A DNA stretch of 64,000 bases from Rhea pennata. Taxonomy: Eukaryota; Chordata; Aves; Rheiformes; Rheidae. Position 1 is the first letter of the stretch, and the number at the start of each line of letters is the position of its first letter. This document shows positions 9,622 to 20,900 of the stretch, in pieces. Under the pieces are notes generated by a model. That model was not told the DNA's origin. It searched no databases and was given only the letters and a program-made list of their open reading frames with translations. The stretch is from contig NC_084682.1 in assembly GCF_028389875.1 (NCBI RefSeq), positions 6,768,001-6,832,000 of the forward strand. The letters are read 5' to 3'. A program made the translations under genes and the position numbers.

Positions 9622-9627
9622 TTTAAT
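9622..9627 (-). other. Probable poly(A) signal (ATTAAA) of third chemokine
   Basis: ATTAAA on the - strand, 200 bases past the stop codon, in an otherwise very GC-rich 3' UTR. No AATAAA is nearer. Confidence 0.55.
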
Positions 9628-9826
9628 CCCGCTCGTCGCGTCGTACAGGCAGCGAGCGCGCGGACGCGGCTCCTTAGCCCCCGCGCCCGAGCGGGGGGCG
9701 CCGGCGGGGCGGGCCGCCCCGGGGAGCGGGGTGGGGGTCCCGCCTCGGCCCCCCGGCGCGGGGGGAAGCGAGGGAGGCGGCGCGGCGAGGGCCCCTCTGC
9801 TTCGGGGCCGGCGCGCTGCCTCCCCT

Positions 9827-10414
9827 CTAGCTGGGGATGGAGAAGGAGCTGGCCTTGAAGGTCTCCTGGTACTTCTTCACCCAGGGCCTGCCGGCTTGGG
9901 CGCAGATCTCCTTGCCGTTTTTCACCTTGAATCTGGCGGAGGGCAGACGGGAGCGGGCTCAGCGGGCGGCCGCAGCGGAGCGGGGCGCGGCGCCGGCCCG
10001 CGGGCCGCGGCCGGCCGGGCGCTAGCCCCGGCGAGGGGAGGCGGGCGCTCACATGACGGCCCGGTGCGGGCACTCGGGGCTCGTGGCGTAGCAGCCCACC
10101 ACGTTGTCCTTCTTGATCCTCCTCATCTGGAAGTTGAAGCAGCACTTGTCCGGAATGGCCGGGGCTCCTAGGGGACGGCGGGGGCTCGGCTCGGCTCGGC
10201 TCGGCTCGGCTCGGCCCGGCAGCACCCGGCCGGACGCCCCGCACGAAGCGGCGCCGGCCCCACGGCCCTCCCCGCGCCTCCCCCCCGGGGCTCGCCGCCC
10301 GCCGTGCTCACTCTGGGCCAGGCTCCGGCAGCACAGCGCAGCGAGGAGGAGGAGGAGGAGGAGGAGGAGGCGGAGGAGGGCGCCGCTGCCGCCGGCTCCG
10401 GCTGCCTTCGCCAT
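9827..10414 (-). CDS. CC chemokine (107 aa), CCL1-like by position and extra cysteine
   Basis: Three exons on the - strand: 10414-10312, 10167-10053, 9932-9827; 324 nt, 107 residues, intron phases 1 and 2. The signal peptide is long, with a run of nine leucines encoded by repeated CTC codons, and probably ends near SLAQ. The mature chain has DKCCFNF, then a G-C-Y cysteine, PEC, and EIC, i.e. five cysteines instead of four. Human CCL1 has its extra cysteine at the same Cys-Tyr position, but it pairs with a C-terminal cysteine that is missing here. AVIFKVKNGKEIC resembles the MCP group. It is the chemokine nearest TMEM132E, as CCL1 is in human. CCL1 orthology is therefore plausible but unproven; it could be an MCP-type paralogue that gained a cysteine. 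Confidence 0.9.
10185..10214. repeat. Pentanucleotide microsatellite (CTCGG)6
   Basis: Six head-to-tail CTCGG units inside intron 1 of the third chemokine gene, close to its 3' splice site (exon 2 begins at 10167 on the - strand). Confidence 0.95.
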
Positions 10415-10473
10415 GCCGAGGTGCAGCTGGGCGACGGAGCCGCTGGGAATCCTCGGCCGGGGCTGCCCGGCTG

Positions 10474-10481
10474 CTTTTATC
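10474..10481 (-). promoter_or_regulatory. TATA-like box of third chemokine
   Basis: GATAAAAG on the - strand, 60 bases upstream of the ATG at 10414. The short distance implies a 5' UTR of only about 30 bases. Confidence 0.5.
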
Positions 10482-13400
10482 GGGGAGCGTCGGGCGGCAA
10501 CCGCGTGGGAAAGGGGAGGACCTGGTCCCTGGCCACGTCCCAAAGCACAGAGCACGGGGGATATCGGTTCCCTCCCAGAAAAGCTCCAGGATGGAAAAAT
10601 CCCGGCTCCCAGCTGGTGCTCTCGGCCTCCTGAGGGGCTCGGGCTCTTCCTGGCTGCTGGCTCCAGCGTTACAGCTGGTGGCCGGGTCGCACTCGAGGTC
10701 TCAAAAAGCCCTGGAGAAACCGCTGCTCTCTAGGGGGAAAAGGTGGAAAAGCGGTTTTTATCAGGACAAAAATTTCCACTGGAAACACCACTTTGCATTG
10801 TTTTTTGCACATATTTGGGACTTCTGGACGCTGGGAGAGCCCGGGGGCCAGCGCCTCTGTTCCCCCCCAATAGGCCCCCCAGGCTGGGACAGGCAGCAGG
10901 TTCGCAGCTGGGCTGGGCTGAGCAAAGCAGAGGCCAGTTTGGGGCTTTTCCAGCGGATTCTGTCTGTCTGCAGTTGGCCAAAGAGCCCCCTGTTCCCTGT
11001 TCCCAAACGCCTCCTGGGGCGCCCGGCGCAGCTGCCGGGAACCGGCGCAGAGCTGGGACCCGGGTCTGCGCAGCAGCGGTTCCCCGCCAGCCCGGCTGGC
11101 CGGGCAGATCGTGCTCCGGGGAGCGGGTGGGAGCCCCATCCGGTGGCGGCCTCTTCTCTCCTTCCTCCGTTATTGCAACTGCCTCCCCGAGCCCGGCCGC
11201 GGCGCTGCGCGGGGGCTTCAGTCCCGGCGAGCGGGTTTCAGTGACCCCTTCATCTTGGTTTGTGCTTCCAGCTATGTTCCGGGAAACGTTTTGCACCAGT
11301 GGGGCCGCTTCGTCGCCTACCAGCCGAACGGCCGAATCGGGGAGCCCCCCCCCGACCTCGGACGGAGGAGGACGAGGGGCTGGCGGAGGCCCCCGGGCCA
11401 CCTCTGCGGCGGGGTCGTGCGAGTGCTCGCGTGTGCCTCCCTTTCCTCTTCTCCAAAGGCGTTTCCCAGAAAACAGCCTGGCCTTCTGGCTGCAAAGAGC
11501 TCCGCTGCGGGGATGCGAGCGCGGGGAAGGGACGGCGCAGGCGGCAGCACCGAGGCTGCCGGGGAAAGGCCCTTCCCGGGGCGAGCGGGGCGGCTGCTCC
11601 TCCGCCGCGCGGGCTCCGCTGGGCGCCGGGCTGCCTGAGCCGTGAAAGCAGCCTCGGGGAGGGGGGGTGATCCTGAAAAGGGTTCGGTGGGGCTTGCTGA
11701 AACCCGCCCCAGCAAAAACAAGCTGGGGAAAATATAGCCCCCCCCAGTCCTCCCTCTGCTGCGGCCATGAGCGGCTCCTCGCCCTGCGCCCCGGGCCCTG
11801 CGGGGATTGCACGTGCCCTGTATACATATGTATTTCCCCCCGCCGAGGCCCTGCTTTGCCCCGAGGTTCGCCCACCCCTGCTTCTTCCTCTGGCCAGCGT
11901 GACAAGTTTGCATTCCCCCGATGTGGTCTGAAAAAAATCGTGCAGCAGGGTGCATTGAACCCTTAAAACTGAAACAATTTCAGGCCGGGGGAAATTTAGT
12001 CCCCAAATGACAGCTATTTTCCTCGCAGTGAGAAATAGTCGCGCAATCTAAAGAATGAGGGGTTTCGGCACTGGGAAAGAGCCCGCTTCCAGGTTCCCAT
12101 GAAAAATGCCTGGATGTGTCGAGCTGGGGAAATCCAGGGATGATGTTACCAGCACCTGCTGCGTCCATCCCTCCTGCGGCCCCTGCAGCCGGGGGGCTGC
12201 AGCCCCCGGCGCCCACCGCGGCTTGCCAGGAAAACCCTCCTGGTCCCGCCGGCGGCCCGGGGAAGCGGCCACGCTCCGGGTCTGGCCCTGGCGCTTGCTG
12301 GTGGCAGGAGCGGCGCTGGCAGCCTGGACGCCCCTGGGGCTCGCTCGGAGCGGCGCCGGTGGAGACGGGAGGCAGCTCGTCTCGGTCTCAAGTCATCGAA
12401 CTGTGGGGAAACCACCGCTTCCGTGGGGAGTTTGTGTCAGTGGTTAATGACACTTGATTTTCTTTTTTAAAAAGGAGACACAGCCTCTGCTCTCAGAGCA
12501 GCACGTTGACCTGGCTGCTGGATCGCCGCTCGTTACGCTTTTCTCCCCTGCATTAAACGCACGTATTCCAGCGCATCCGTTTTCCGGGGATGCCAACCAC
12601 TCGAGCTCTGGCTGTCTCTTCCCCAGCGCGTTTCCCCCAGCGCCCGTGAGGCGTTCAGGGTCCCCGTCTCCCTGCTCCGCGTTTGCACAGCTCCGACAGC
12701 TCCGAGCGAGCGCAGCAGCAGCCGCTGCCACCGCGGTGTTTCCGTCGGCGGGGCCGTGCCGGCTGCCGGGGGCTTCCTTCCTGCGGCGCCCGGCGCCACG
12801 CTCGGGCCCCAGAGAACTTTGCAAACTTTGCAAACTTTGCAAACTTTGTCTTTTTTTAAGCATAACGCGGACGGGCTCCTCGGGGGCCCGGAGCGGTGCG
12901 GGGGTGCAGGATGAGGGGCTGATCCCTGCGGAGCCCCCCGCAGCAACGCCCCGCTCCTCGGCCACCTCTGCATGGGGCGGCTGCTTTGCCGGTGGGTCCG
13001 GCGGACGGTTTGCGCCCGCTTTATGGAGGCTGCGGCTCCCTCCTCGTTCCTCTGCCGCCTCCGGGGCAGCACGGCCCCTACGGCCGGTGCCTCCAAAATA
13101 GGAGGTGCAATCGAATGAGCTTTGCCAGGTCAGCTCTGTTTTCCCCAAAGTCATAAGGATTCGCTTTTAATTCTTTGTATCTTGGCTAGGCCTGTGATCA
13201 GCTTTGCCGGCGCCTTGCCTCAGCTGATAACTGCTTAATAGCTGGGCTATTTCCTCTAAGTGCTGGCACGATCCTCGCCCTTTCCTGGCCTCCTGGGATT
13301 TTCCCTGCTATTTGAGGATATGAGCTAGATTCGACCGGAGGAGGCTGCCGCGAGCCAGGACCACCCTCGCCCGTCCCCAGGAGCAGGCTGATCTGGGTCG

Positions 13401-14740
13401 TCCAGCGCCGCGGCCCCCGCCTCCGCGGAGACCGGCCGCGAGCCGCCCTTCCCCGAGCGCGGCGCGGACTTCTGCCCAGGGCTGGAAATTGCCCCCACCC
13501 CCAGGAATGTGTGATCTCGCCCCCAAATCTGCTTGCTCAAAGCTGCACCCAGTGGGGGAGGAAAGCTCTTCCCACTCTGCATTCGCAGCTCGCCCGAGGT
13601 TTCCGTCCGCCGGCACGTGCGCGTGGGGTGAGAGCAGGCCTTCCCCGTCTCCCGCTTCCGAACGTCGCTGGAAACTGAAAACATACAGAAATAACAGGGA
13701 ACAGATGGCTTAATCTGTGTCCAGGGGAACCCCACCGACAGCGTCGCGGCCAAGTCCCAATTTAACAAACGCTAATCACAAGCGAGTGATGTCGAACGTA
13801 TCGCTGAGACGGGCTCGGGACAGCCGGGAGCGCCGGCAGCGCGACCCTGCTTTCCCCGGCGCTCCCCATCTCGGGGTGTCCTCGGCTGCACTCCGCTGCG
13901 CCCGGGGAGTCCCCGGCACGCCGGGCCGTGACTCATTTCCCATGGCCTTTGAGCCCCCGCCAGGATGCGGGGGGCTGAGTGGGCAGAGCAGCCCCGGCTG
14001 GCAGGGTGACTTTGCACCAAACTCCTCTGCTCGCGATTAAGATCAGCGCTGGGCTTTTTAGAGCCGAGCGCTTTTCTCCGCCGCTCCCCAGCCGTGCGGC
14101 TGCCTTTGCAAGCCACAAGATTCAAGCTTGCAAAGCTTAAAGCCCCAGCATCGCCCACCTCCCGGCCTCTGCACCCCGACTCCTGAGCCTGCGGTCGCAC
14201 AGGCTTCATGCTTTCCCTGCAACTGCAAAAAGCAAGAAGCAGCCTTTATCAGCGAAAACTAGGTAAAAACAGGGAGGGAGAACAAGGTGGTGCGGTTCCC
14301 TCCGTGGAAGACCGGGCTGCTGCTCTCAGCCGCGCGGTGGGATGCTCCTCGCAGCCGGGACTGCCGGGCCGTCAGCCACGCAGCTCGTCTCCTCCGCCTG
14401 AGCCTTTTAATTCAATTTGTGATCCAGAGATCTGTTGACATATGTTTTCCTGTTCCCAACTGGTGTCTCAGCTGGAGACATCTGTGAGTCCTGACCTTCG
14501 AGGCCGAGCTGCGACTTAAGCCCTTCCTGCTCCCTTTTGCAGTCTCTAGCAGTCTCCGCTGACGTGAGTTTTGGCAGCGCTCGAAGGGGCTGAGCGAGCC
14601 CCTGCCCCTGCCGGAGCTGCTCCTCCTGGCTCTAGTGAGTTCTCATGATTTTATCAGGGCTTGATAAGATAAGATAAAATAAAATAAAAAAAAAGCCTTT
14701 CCCCACCTCCACAGCTCTTAGGAAAGAGCAAACAGGGACG
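10482..14740. other. Intergenic, GC-rich, no gene seen
   Basis: First part of a 20-kb stretch between the chemokines and TMEM132E. Composition is GC-rich with CpG-dense patches near 11.0-11.6, 12.2-13.1 and 13.3-14.1 kb. Long open frames here lack recognisable domains and coincide with CpG-rich sequence on both strands. Two lower-GC patches, about 13.09-13.33 kb and 14.40-14.49 kb, have E-box, GATA and homeodomain-like words and may be conserved elements. Confidence 0.5.
12815..12848. repeat. 9-bp tandem repeat AACTTTGCA, 3.8 copies
   Basis: Perfect units at 12815, 12824, 12833 and 12842 (last one truncated to 7 bases). Each junction creates TTTGCAAA, an eight-base palindrome. Confidence 0.95.
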
Positions 14741-17700
14741 GGGGTTTGGCAGAAGCCGCGGATGCCAGCCCCGAAGCATGTAGGCTCCTCAGGGTTGTGT
14801 CTCGAACTCAGACCTCAAACTCGACCCTTCTTCGGGGAAAAAAAAAATCACAGCCCGGCTCTGCGGGCCGAGGGGACCGACCCGCCGAAGCACGAGCCCC
14901 CGGGGAGGCGTGCACCGGCGGCGAAGAGGTGGGTTTTTCTGAGCTGGGCTTGCTCACCGCGGCGCTGCGGGAGCCGCGTGCCGGCATCTCAGAGCAGCAG
15001 CCCTCGGCGCGGCAGAGCTGAGCGCCGGGCCCCCCGAAATACCAGCTGGACTGAAAATAAAGGATTTGGGCTGGTTTATGGGGAGCTGTTGGGCATTTGA
15101 AGGGAGGGGACGCAAGACTGTGGTGGTTTTCCCCTGTCCTGGCCGGGTGGGACATGGAGGGTGGTCGCAGGGGAGATCCAAAGCCCTGATGTTTTTCCTC
15201 CATTTGGCACAAGATGTCAGTGCCGCCCAAGGAACGGCCGCCCGCGCCACCCCGGTGCCGTGCCTCCTTCTCCTGCCCGTCCCTGGGGCCTCCCTCCCTC
15301 CCGTCTCCCCTCCCGGAGGGTGCCGGGGTCTGCGAGGCCCCACGGGTGTCCCTCAGGACTGGTGTGGAGCCCAGCAGGCAGGGCCAAGGGGGGCTTTTCC
15401 GGACGGAGGAGCCAACGGAGACTGCAGCAGAGCTGCCTCTTGGGAAGCCAGAGCTGATCACGCCAAGGCAGAAAACTTGGCTGCCCTTGGAGGATGTGTG
15501 GAAGCTGATATCTGCTCAGAGCCTGTCAACGTGCCACGCACGGTGCTTGGGGCCTATGGAGAGGGCAGGGCAGGGCCCAAGGGGGCTCTGGGGACTCCCG
15601 TGTGTGGCCGCATTTGGTGCGGGCTCCTCTGGACCATGCAGATGAGCCCTGCCTGGAGGCAGAGTGCGGGAGCCACCCTTTGGGAACAGGGCTGCCCCAA
15701 TGTGATCAGTGACCTGTTCTTCTGGAGCCCATCGCTGGACACAACAGCCCCCATGGGAGTCGTGCAGACAGGAGTGCAGGACCACTGACTATGCTCAGGA
15801 GGATGGAGAGGGACTGAAGAGCATCTCCTGAACATGTTATCTGCTCCGCAGCACCTCCTGCTACCAGCCACCCCTGGAGGAGCCTCCACCAGCTCTGCCC
15901 ATCGCCTTTTGCCGGTTCCTTGGCAAGTCTGCTAACCACCTTCTCCTTAACACTGGTGATTCTCTACACCTTCTGGGAGGACACACAAGATAGGTCCAAG
16001 TCAGCGATGCCCCATTATCTACACTGCAAGATGGTCTCCTGAAGCTCCTGAGGGTCTACATGTGGCTCACACATGCTTGGTAGGAGCAGAGGCAACAGGC
16101 TTGGTGAGGGCTTCAAGTCATGGCACCACCAGGACGCTACGTTTCCCAGCTCCTCTATACCCACCTCTCACTTCCTGTGGCACCTTCATTGCGATGTTGT
16201 CCTTCACACCACTTGCCGTCAGGGCTGCCTGAGGGAGTTTGTCGAGTACCAGTGCTCCGCTCCCAGCGTACCTAATTAGCTTTGCTTTCCACCGAGGGAA
16301 TGCAAAGCAGCCAGGATTGCTAATGGCAGGCATCTCCGATGTTCAATATTCCTGGATGGCAATCAACATAAAAGAGAGGGAGAGCATCTCTCTGAGGATT
16401 TGGTGACCTTCAACTGTGTTCTTCAGCGCAGGGAGGATCAGACATGAAATGTTGGGCTCTGTGTGTCGGGGGGGGCAGAGATTAGATACTGAGCACAGGA
16501 GAAAAAAGAAAAAGAAAAGGGACAAAGAAGAAAAATATGCAATGAATCAAAAAAAATAAACTCCTCTAAAGTCACATGTGGAAAAGAAAAAAAACCCCTC
16601 AAAACAGTGTTGACAAGTCTGGAGGCTTCTGGGACCTTGGATGACCAGAAAAATAACACATCAAAGACCTCACGTATGCTTGAAGACAGATAAAAACTCT
16701 GAGCCAAAATGTTCTATGAATATTTAACTACCATCAATATTTAATTAGCAGATAGAGAGAGATTAAGAGCAAAGATATCCATACTCCGTGTGCACTCCAT
16801 CGCTACCCTGCGCCTACCCCGTCATGTCACTGCCGGGCTCGCGGGGGCTCGTTCCCGCGGCGGGGGCACGGCGCTGCCGCCTGGGTTTTGTGCCTCAGTC
16901 TCTTGTTTGTGTTTGCTGGAGGGCGGAAAATGTCCCGGCACAACGGGAATTCCCCCCTTTCCCGGCTCCTGCCTTCACCTGGTGACTGCTGACAGCCCAC
17001 GAGGCCAGGAGAGGCGAGGCTGAGGTTTGAAAAAGGATGAACGAAGCACGTGGAAGGAGATGCAGGCAAAGGGGCCAGAGCGGGGCTGGACCACGGCTGA
17101 GGACGCCGGGTGCGAGAGCGGGTGCCCAGGGCCTGGAAGGAGGGCGCAGCCGGGCTTTGCTCTCACGAGGAGACAAGCCCTCGCTTCCCTTGGCTTTGGG
17201 GAGAGCCGCGGGGAAGAGCCAGGACTTTCTTTAAGTGAATCCCTCCATTAAAAAAAAAACCCCAACCCTCTAACTCACAAAACATCACTCTGCAACGGGC
17301 CGTGATGCTCTGCAGCACGCGCCTGTCTGTTAAGCTGCTCTAATTTAATAATAACCACTGTTCAATCAGAGATCTGCGATAAGGGCGTTTGGTTTGAGTC
17401 CCTGGGTTTCGTGGAGGAATTCAAAGCAGTGGAGGGGGGAAGCAGGAGATTCTGCTCTGATGCCGGGGAAGATACCTCTCCGTGGTGCCCCGGGGAGGAC
17501 ACGGCGCTTCGGAGCCTTCCTCCAGCAGCTGCTTCCCTCCTCCCCAAAGCTTCGGCTCTTTGAAGGCTCCTGAACATGATTAAAAGAGAAGCTTCAAAAA
17601 AGAAAGGAGATAAACTGCACTAAAAATCAAGGGAAGGAGTAAAGGGTGGAAGGAAGCGGGGGGGAAAGAGCTTGAAAAAATAGGACCTTTTAATCTGCCT

Positions 17701-18000
17701 TGCAGCCGGGAACAGCCCCATGACCAATTTCCATGGGAATCAAAGAGACAGCGAGGCCCTTTAATCAGCTTTTTTGATGGAGGTTTTGGGAGCACAGAGG
17801 AGGCGGCTGGCCAGGGATGACGGGCTGGGCACACGAGAGGACGGTGGGGAGGCAACGCGGGTCCTGGAGGAGCTCGTGGAGGAGCTCCACGGGCCAGCAG
17901 GCGCGGGCCAACTCACGGCTGAGCGCTGCGCGTGAGGCTCGTGTCCCCTGTCCCTCCAGCTCGCCCGTCCTTCCTTGCCCCAGCATCCCTCTCTTTTGGC
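14741..18000. other. Intergenic, mixed composition, no gene seen
   Basis: Lower GC than its flanks, especially 15.8-16.8 kb. AT-rich homeodomain-like words (TTTAATTAGC, TAATAATAAC) occur at about 16.71-16.77 kb, 17.27-17.39 kb and 17.69-17.78 kb; these are candidate conserved non-coding elements. No exon was recognised. Confidence 0.45.
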
Positions 18001-20900
18001 TGAAATCCCGCTAGGGGACCCTCACAGGCCGCGGGCGACTCGCTAGGATCGGGGCTCGGCGCTCGGGGCGATGCAGGGAGCGGAGGGACCTCTGGGGCCG
18101 AGCGCTGAAGCTGAGCGCGGAGCGAAGGCGCCGGCGAGCCCCGGCCTGGGAGCCGTCCAGGGCGCCCGTCAAGCGACTCGTTGAGCGATGAAGGATTTAC
18201 GGAGCCAGCAATCTGCTCGTGGGTATTTTGCCGGGCAGCAGGGGGGAGGGAGGCTGCATGCCTGGAATAAACGGCTCCCCGTGCGCGGCGCGGGGGGATC
18301 TGATGGGGGTGTCAGTCATCTCAGCTTGCCGGTGCCAATCCGCTAAAGAGGAGCCCGCGCAAGTGCCGTTCGCCGGCAGCGGGGGAGCCAGACGGGGGGG
18401 GGGGGCAGAACGACCCGCTGCGCTCCTGGCGGCGGGAGGAAACGAGCTGGGTTTATCCGAAAAGCACAGAGCGAAGACACACGGGGATCCCGCTCGCGGC
18501 CTCCGCTGCGCCCCGCTCCCCAGGCTCGGCAAAGATGGCATCAGACCGCCATGGGTCTGAGGCTTTCTCATTGCAACGAGCCGATATTTTTGCCCGGCGA
18601 TGTCCCCCCCACCCCCCTATCCCGAAGGCAGGACGCACGGACAGGGACAGCCCTGCGAAGGGGGATCTCAGCAGCCGCGATCCTGAGCGGGCCGCCAAGC
18701 AAACCGCCCCGTCGCACCAGAGCCGGGGCGGGGGGGGGGGGGTGGAAATAAACCTGGTTATTTCGGTGCCAGGGGTCCTGGGGTCCCGCCACGGCTCAGC
18801 GCGGGGCCAGCGGCCCCGCTCTGCCCTGCTCCGCGGTATTTCTCTCCCGGGGAGCTGCCTTAGCTGGAGGGGGACTGGAGAGGGCAGTAAAAGCCAAGCC
18901 GAGCCCCAGCCGGAGCGGCAGCCGCCATCTCCTCCGCACGCCTGCAGCCCGCAAAGTCCCCGCAGCTCGGCGGGGCCTCGCCGGCCGCAAGCAGACGAAG
19001 CCCGGGAGAGGCCGGGACGGTGCTCACCGGGACGGTGCCTGCCGAGACGGTGCTCGCAGGACGGTGCCCACCAAGATGCTGCCCGCCAGGATGGTGCCCA
19101 CCAAGATGCTGCCTGCTGGGACGGTGCCCTCCAGGACGGTGCCCACCGGGATGCTGCCCGCCGGGATGCTGCCCTCCAGGACAGTGCCTGCAGGGACGCT
19201 GCCCGCCGGGACGGTGCCCGCCGGGACGGTGCCCTCCAGGACGGTGCCCGCTGGGACGGTGCCCGCAGGGACGCTGCCCAGGGTCTCGGCCCAGCTCGGG
19301 GCTCTCCCCGGGGTCAGCGGCGGCGGAGCGGCAGGCTGGGAGCCGCGCGCAGGCACCTGGGCAGCGGGTCGTGTCTGGAGCGGGGAAACGACCGGACCGA
19401 GCCCGGCAGTGCCAACCCCTCCCCATCCCTCCAACGCCCCCAGCTCCTCCGGGCTCTCCGTCCCTCCCCAGCAGGGATTCGGGAGCCGGGGCGGTGCCCA
19501 GAGCCAGGGCTGCGTGAGGAGCGGCGGCTGGAAGAACCAGCAGGACGTCGCCGACCGCCACCTTCAACGGGCGTTTCGGAGCGGACGGGCAGGCACCCCG
19601 GAGCCGAGCGGAGCGGGAGCGGGGCCACGCCGAGCCCCGGCCCCGGCCGGCGGCGGGGTCAGGCAGCAGCCTGTAAAATCCCCCCCTCGCGCCGCGAGCA
19701 GCCCGTTGGCGGGGGAATCGGCGGCCGGGCCCCGCCGGCGCCGCGGCGGGGGCGAGCGGAGGCCGGCCAGGCCTCGGCGGCCGCGGCGGCCTCCGTATCT
19801 GGGCCATTCGCCACTCGAGACTTTTAGCGCCCCGAGCAACGGCATGTACTGCTGATGAGTTCTTTCTGCTCCAGTAATTACAGTGAGGAATTTGTCAGAA
19901 CGAGCTTTCTAAAACCTTCTTGTCTTGTTCTGATTTTACCTGGAGTGTAAAAAGTCATTAGTATGGTAAAACGGAGGCTGTGCTAAGCCAGCAAGCCATC
20001 CAGATAACACGGGTTACATCCACTCCACGCTCAGTATGCAAAAAACCAAACCAAAACAAAACCCCCAAACAACAACAACAAAAAAACCCGTCTGGCTTTA
20101 TTTTTTACCAAGATGGGAGTTTTCCACAGTTGAAATTATCCAGCAGAAGGTGGCAGGGCTTGTGGTGTTTAGAGCACGAAACCCCTCGGCTCCGCTAACC
20201 CGCCCTTCCCGAGGCAACGCTTCCCGCGGGATCCCACCGCGGGAAAAACCTGGGAGGGTTCCTCCAAAAGCCGGCCGGATCAGCATCTCCCCGGCGAAGC
20301 CTGCTCCAGGGTTATTAGCTCCAGGGACGAGCACAGCAGTGGAAACCGCCGGCGGATAACGCTCCTCGGAAATTACCCCCTGCCACGGCAGTTGCTTTGG
20401 TGCAGGGCGGGAAAAAAATAGCTGTCGATCCTCTCCCGGGGGCTGCAGCGGCGGGATAGCTGCGCTCCCGGCTCATCCAAGCTCCCCGGGGCTCCCCGTG
20501 TCCGAGCGCGCTCCGGTTTAAGGGCTATTAGCCAGGAAGCCTCGAGGGGGAGGGCGAATTGGAGTGTTTTTTAAAAAAGGAAATACTTCCACCTGGAGGG
20601 AAAAAGTCACATTGGGCTCCAATAAAAGCGTTTTGGTTTGGATTTAATCAAATGCTAACTTTTTAGAGGGCCGGAAAGGAAACCCTTTGGTGGGGGTAAT
20701 TTGGGATTCAGAGTATTTCCAGCATTTTCTCGGGCTCAGTGAAACATCCCTGAAGGCCACTTCAAAGAGAAAAAGTGATTTCAAGGCAGAACGTTGCTTT
20801 CTGGCGATGCAATATCCAAGCATTAAATTTCTTCCGTTTTTTTTTTCCGTTTTTGTAATGAACATCTTAGCAAAATTAGATCAAACGCGTGTATGTTTTT
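18001..20900. other. Intergenic, CpG-rich with minisatellite, no gene seen
   Basis: Very GC- and CpG-rich from 18.0 to 19.8 kb, including a 13-base G run near 18729-18741 and the 15-bp minisatellite annotated separately. An AT-richer block at 19.84-20.0 kb follows (TTACCTGGAGTG... region) and could be a conserved element. The long + frame 18535-19827 crosses the minisatellite and is judged non-coding. Confidence 0.45.
19014..19279. repeat. 15-bp minisatellite, about 18 units
   Basis: Units of consensus GGGACGGTGCCCGCC run head to tail from 19014 to 19279, with one 14-base unit at about 19059-19072 that shifts the register. Variation is mostly transitions plus a G/C change at the eighth base (GGTG or GCTG). 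Because the period is divisible by three, long open frames appear on both strands. Confidence 0.95.

Noticed and set aside
18535-19827. 430-codon open frame rich in DGA/RRDAA repeats
   Set aside because: It is created by the 15-bp minisatellite in CpG-rich DNA; equally long frames run on the other strand, and there are no splice-consistent or recognisable domains.
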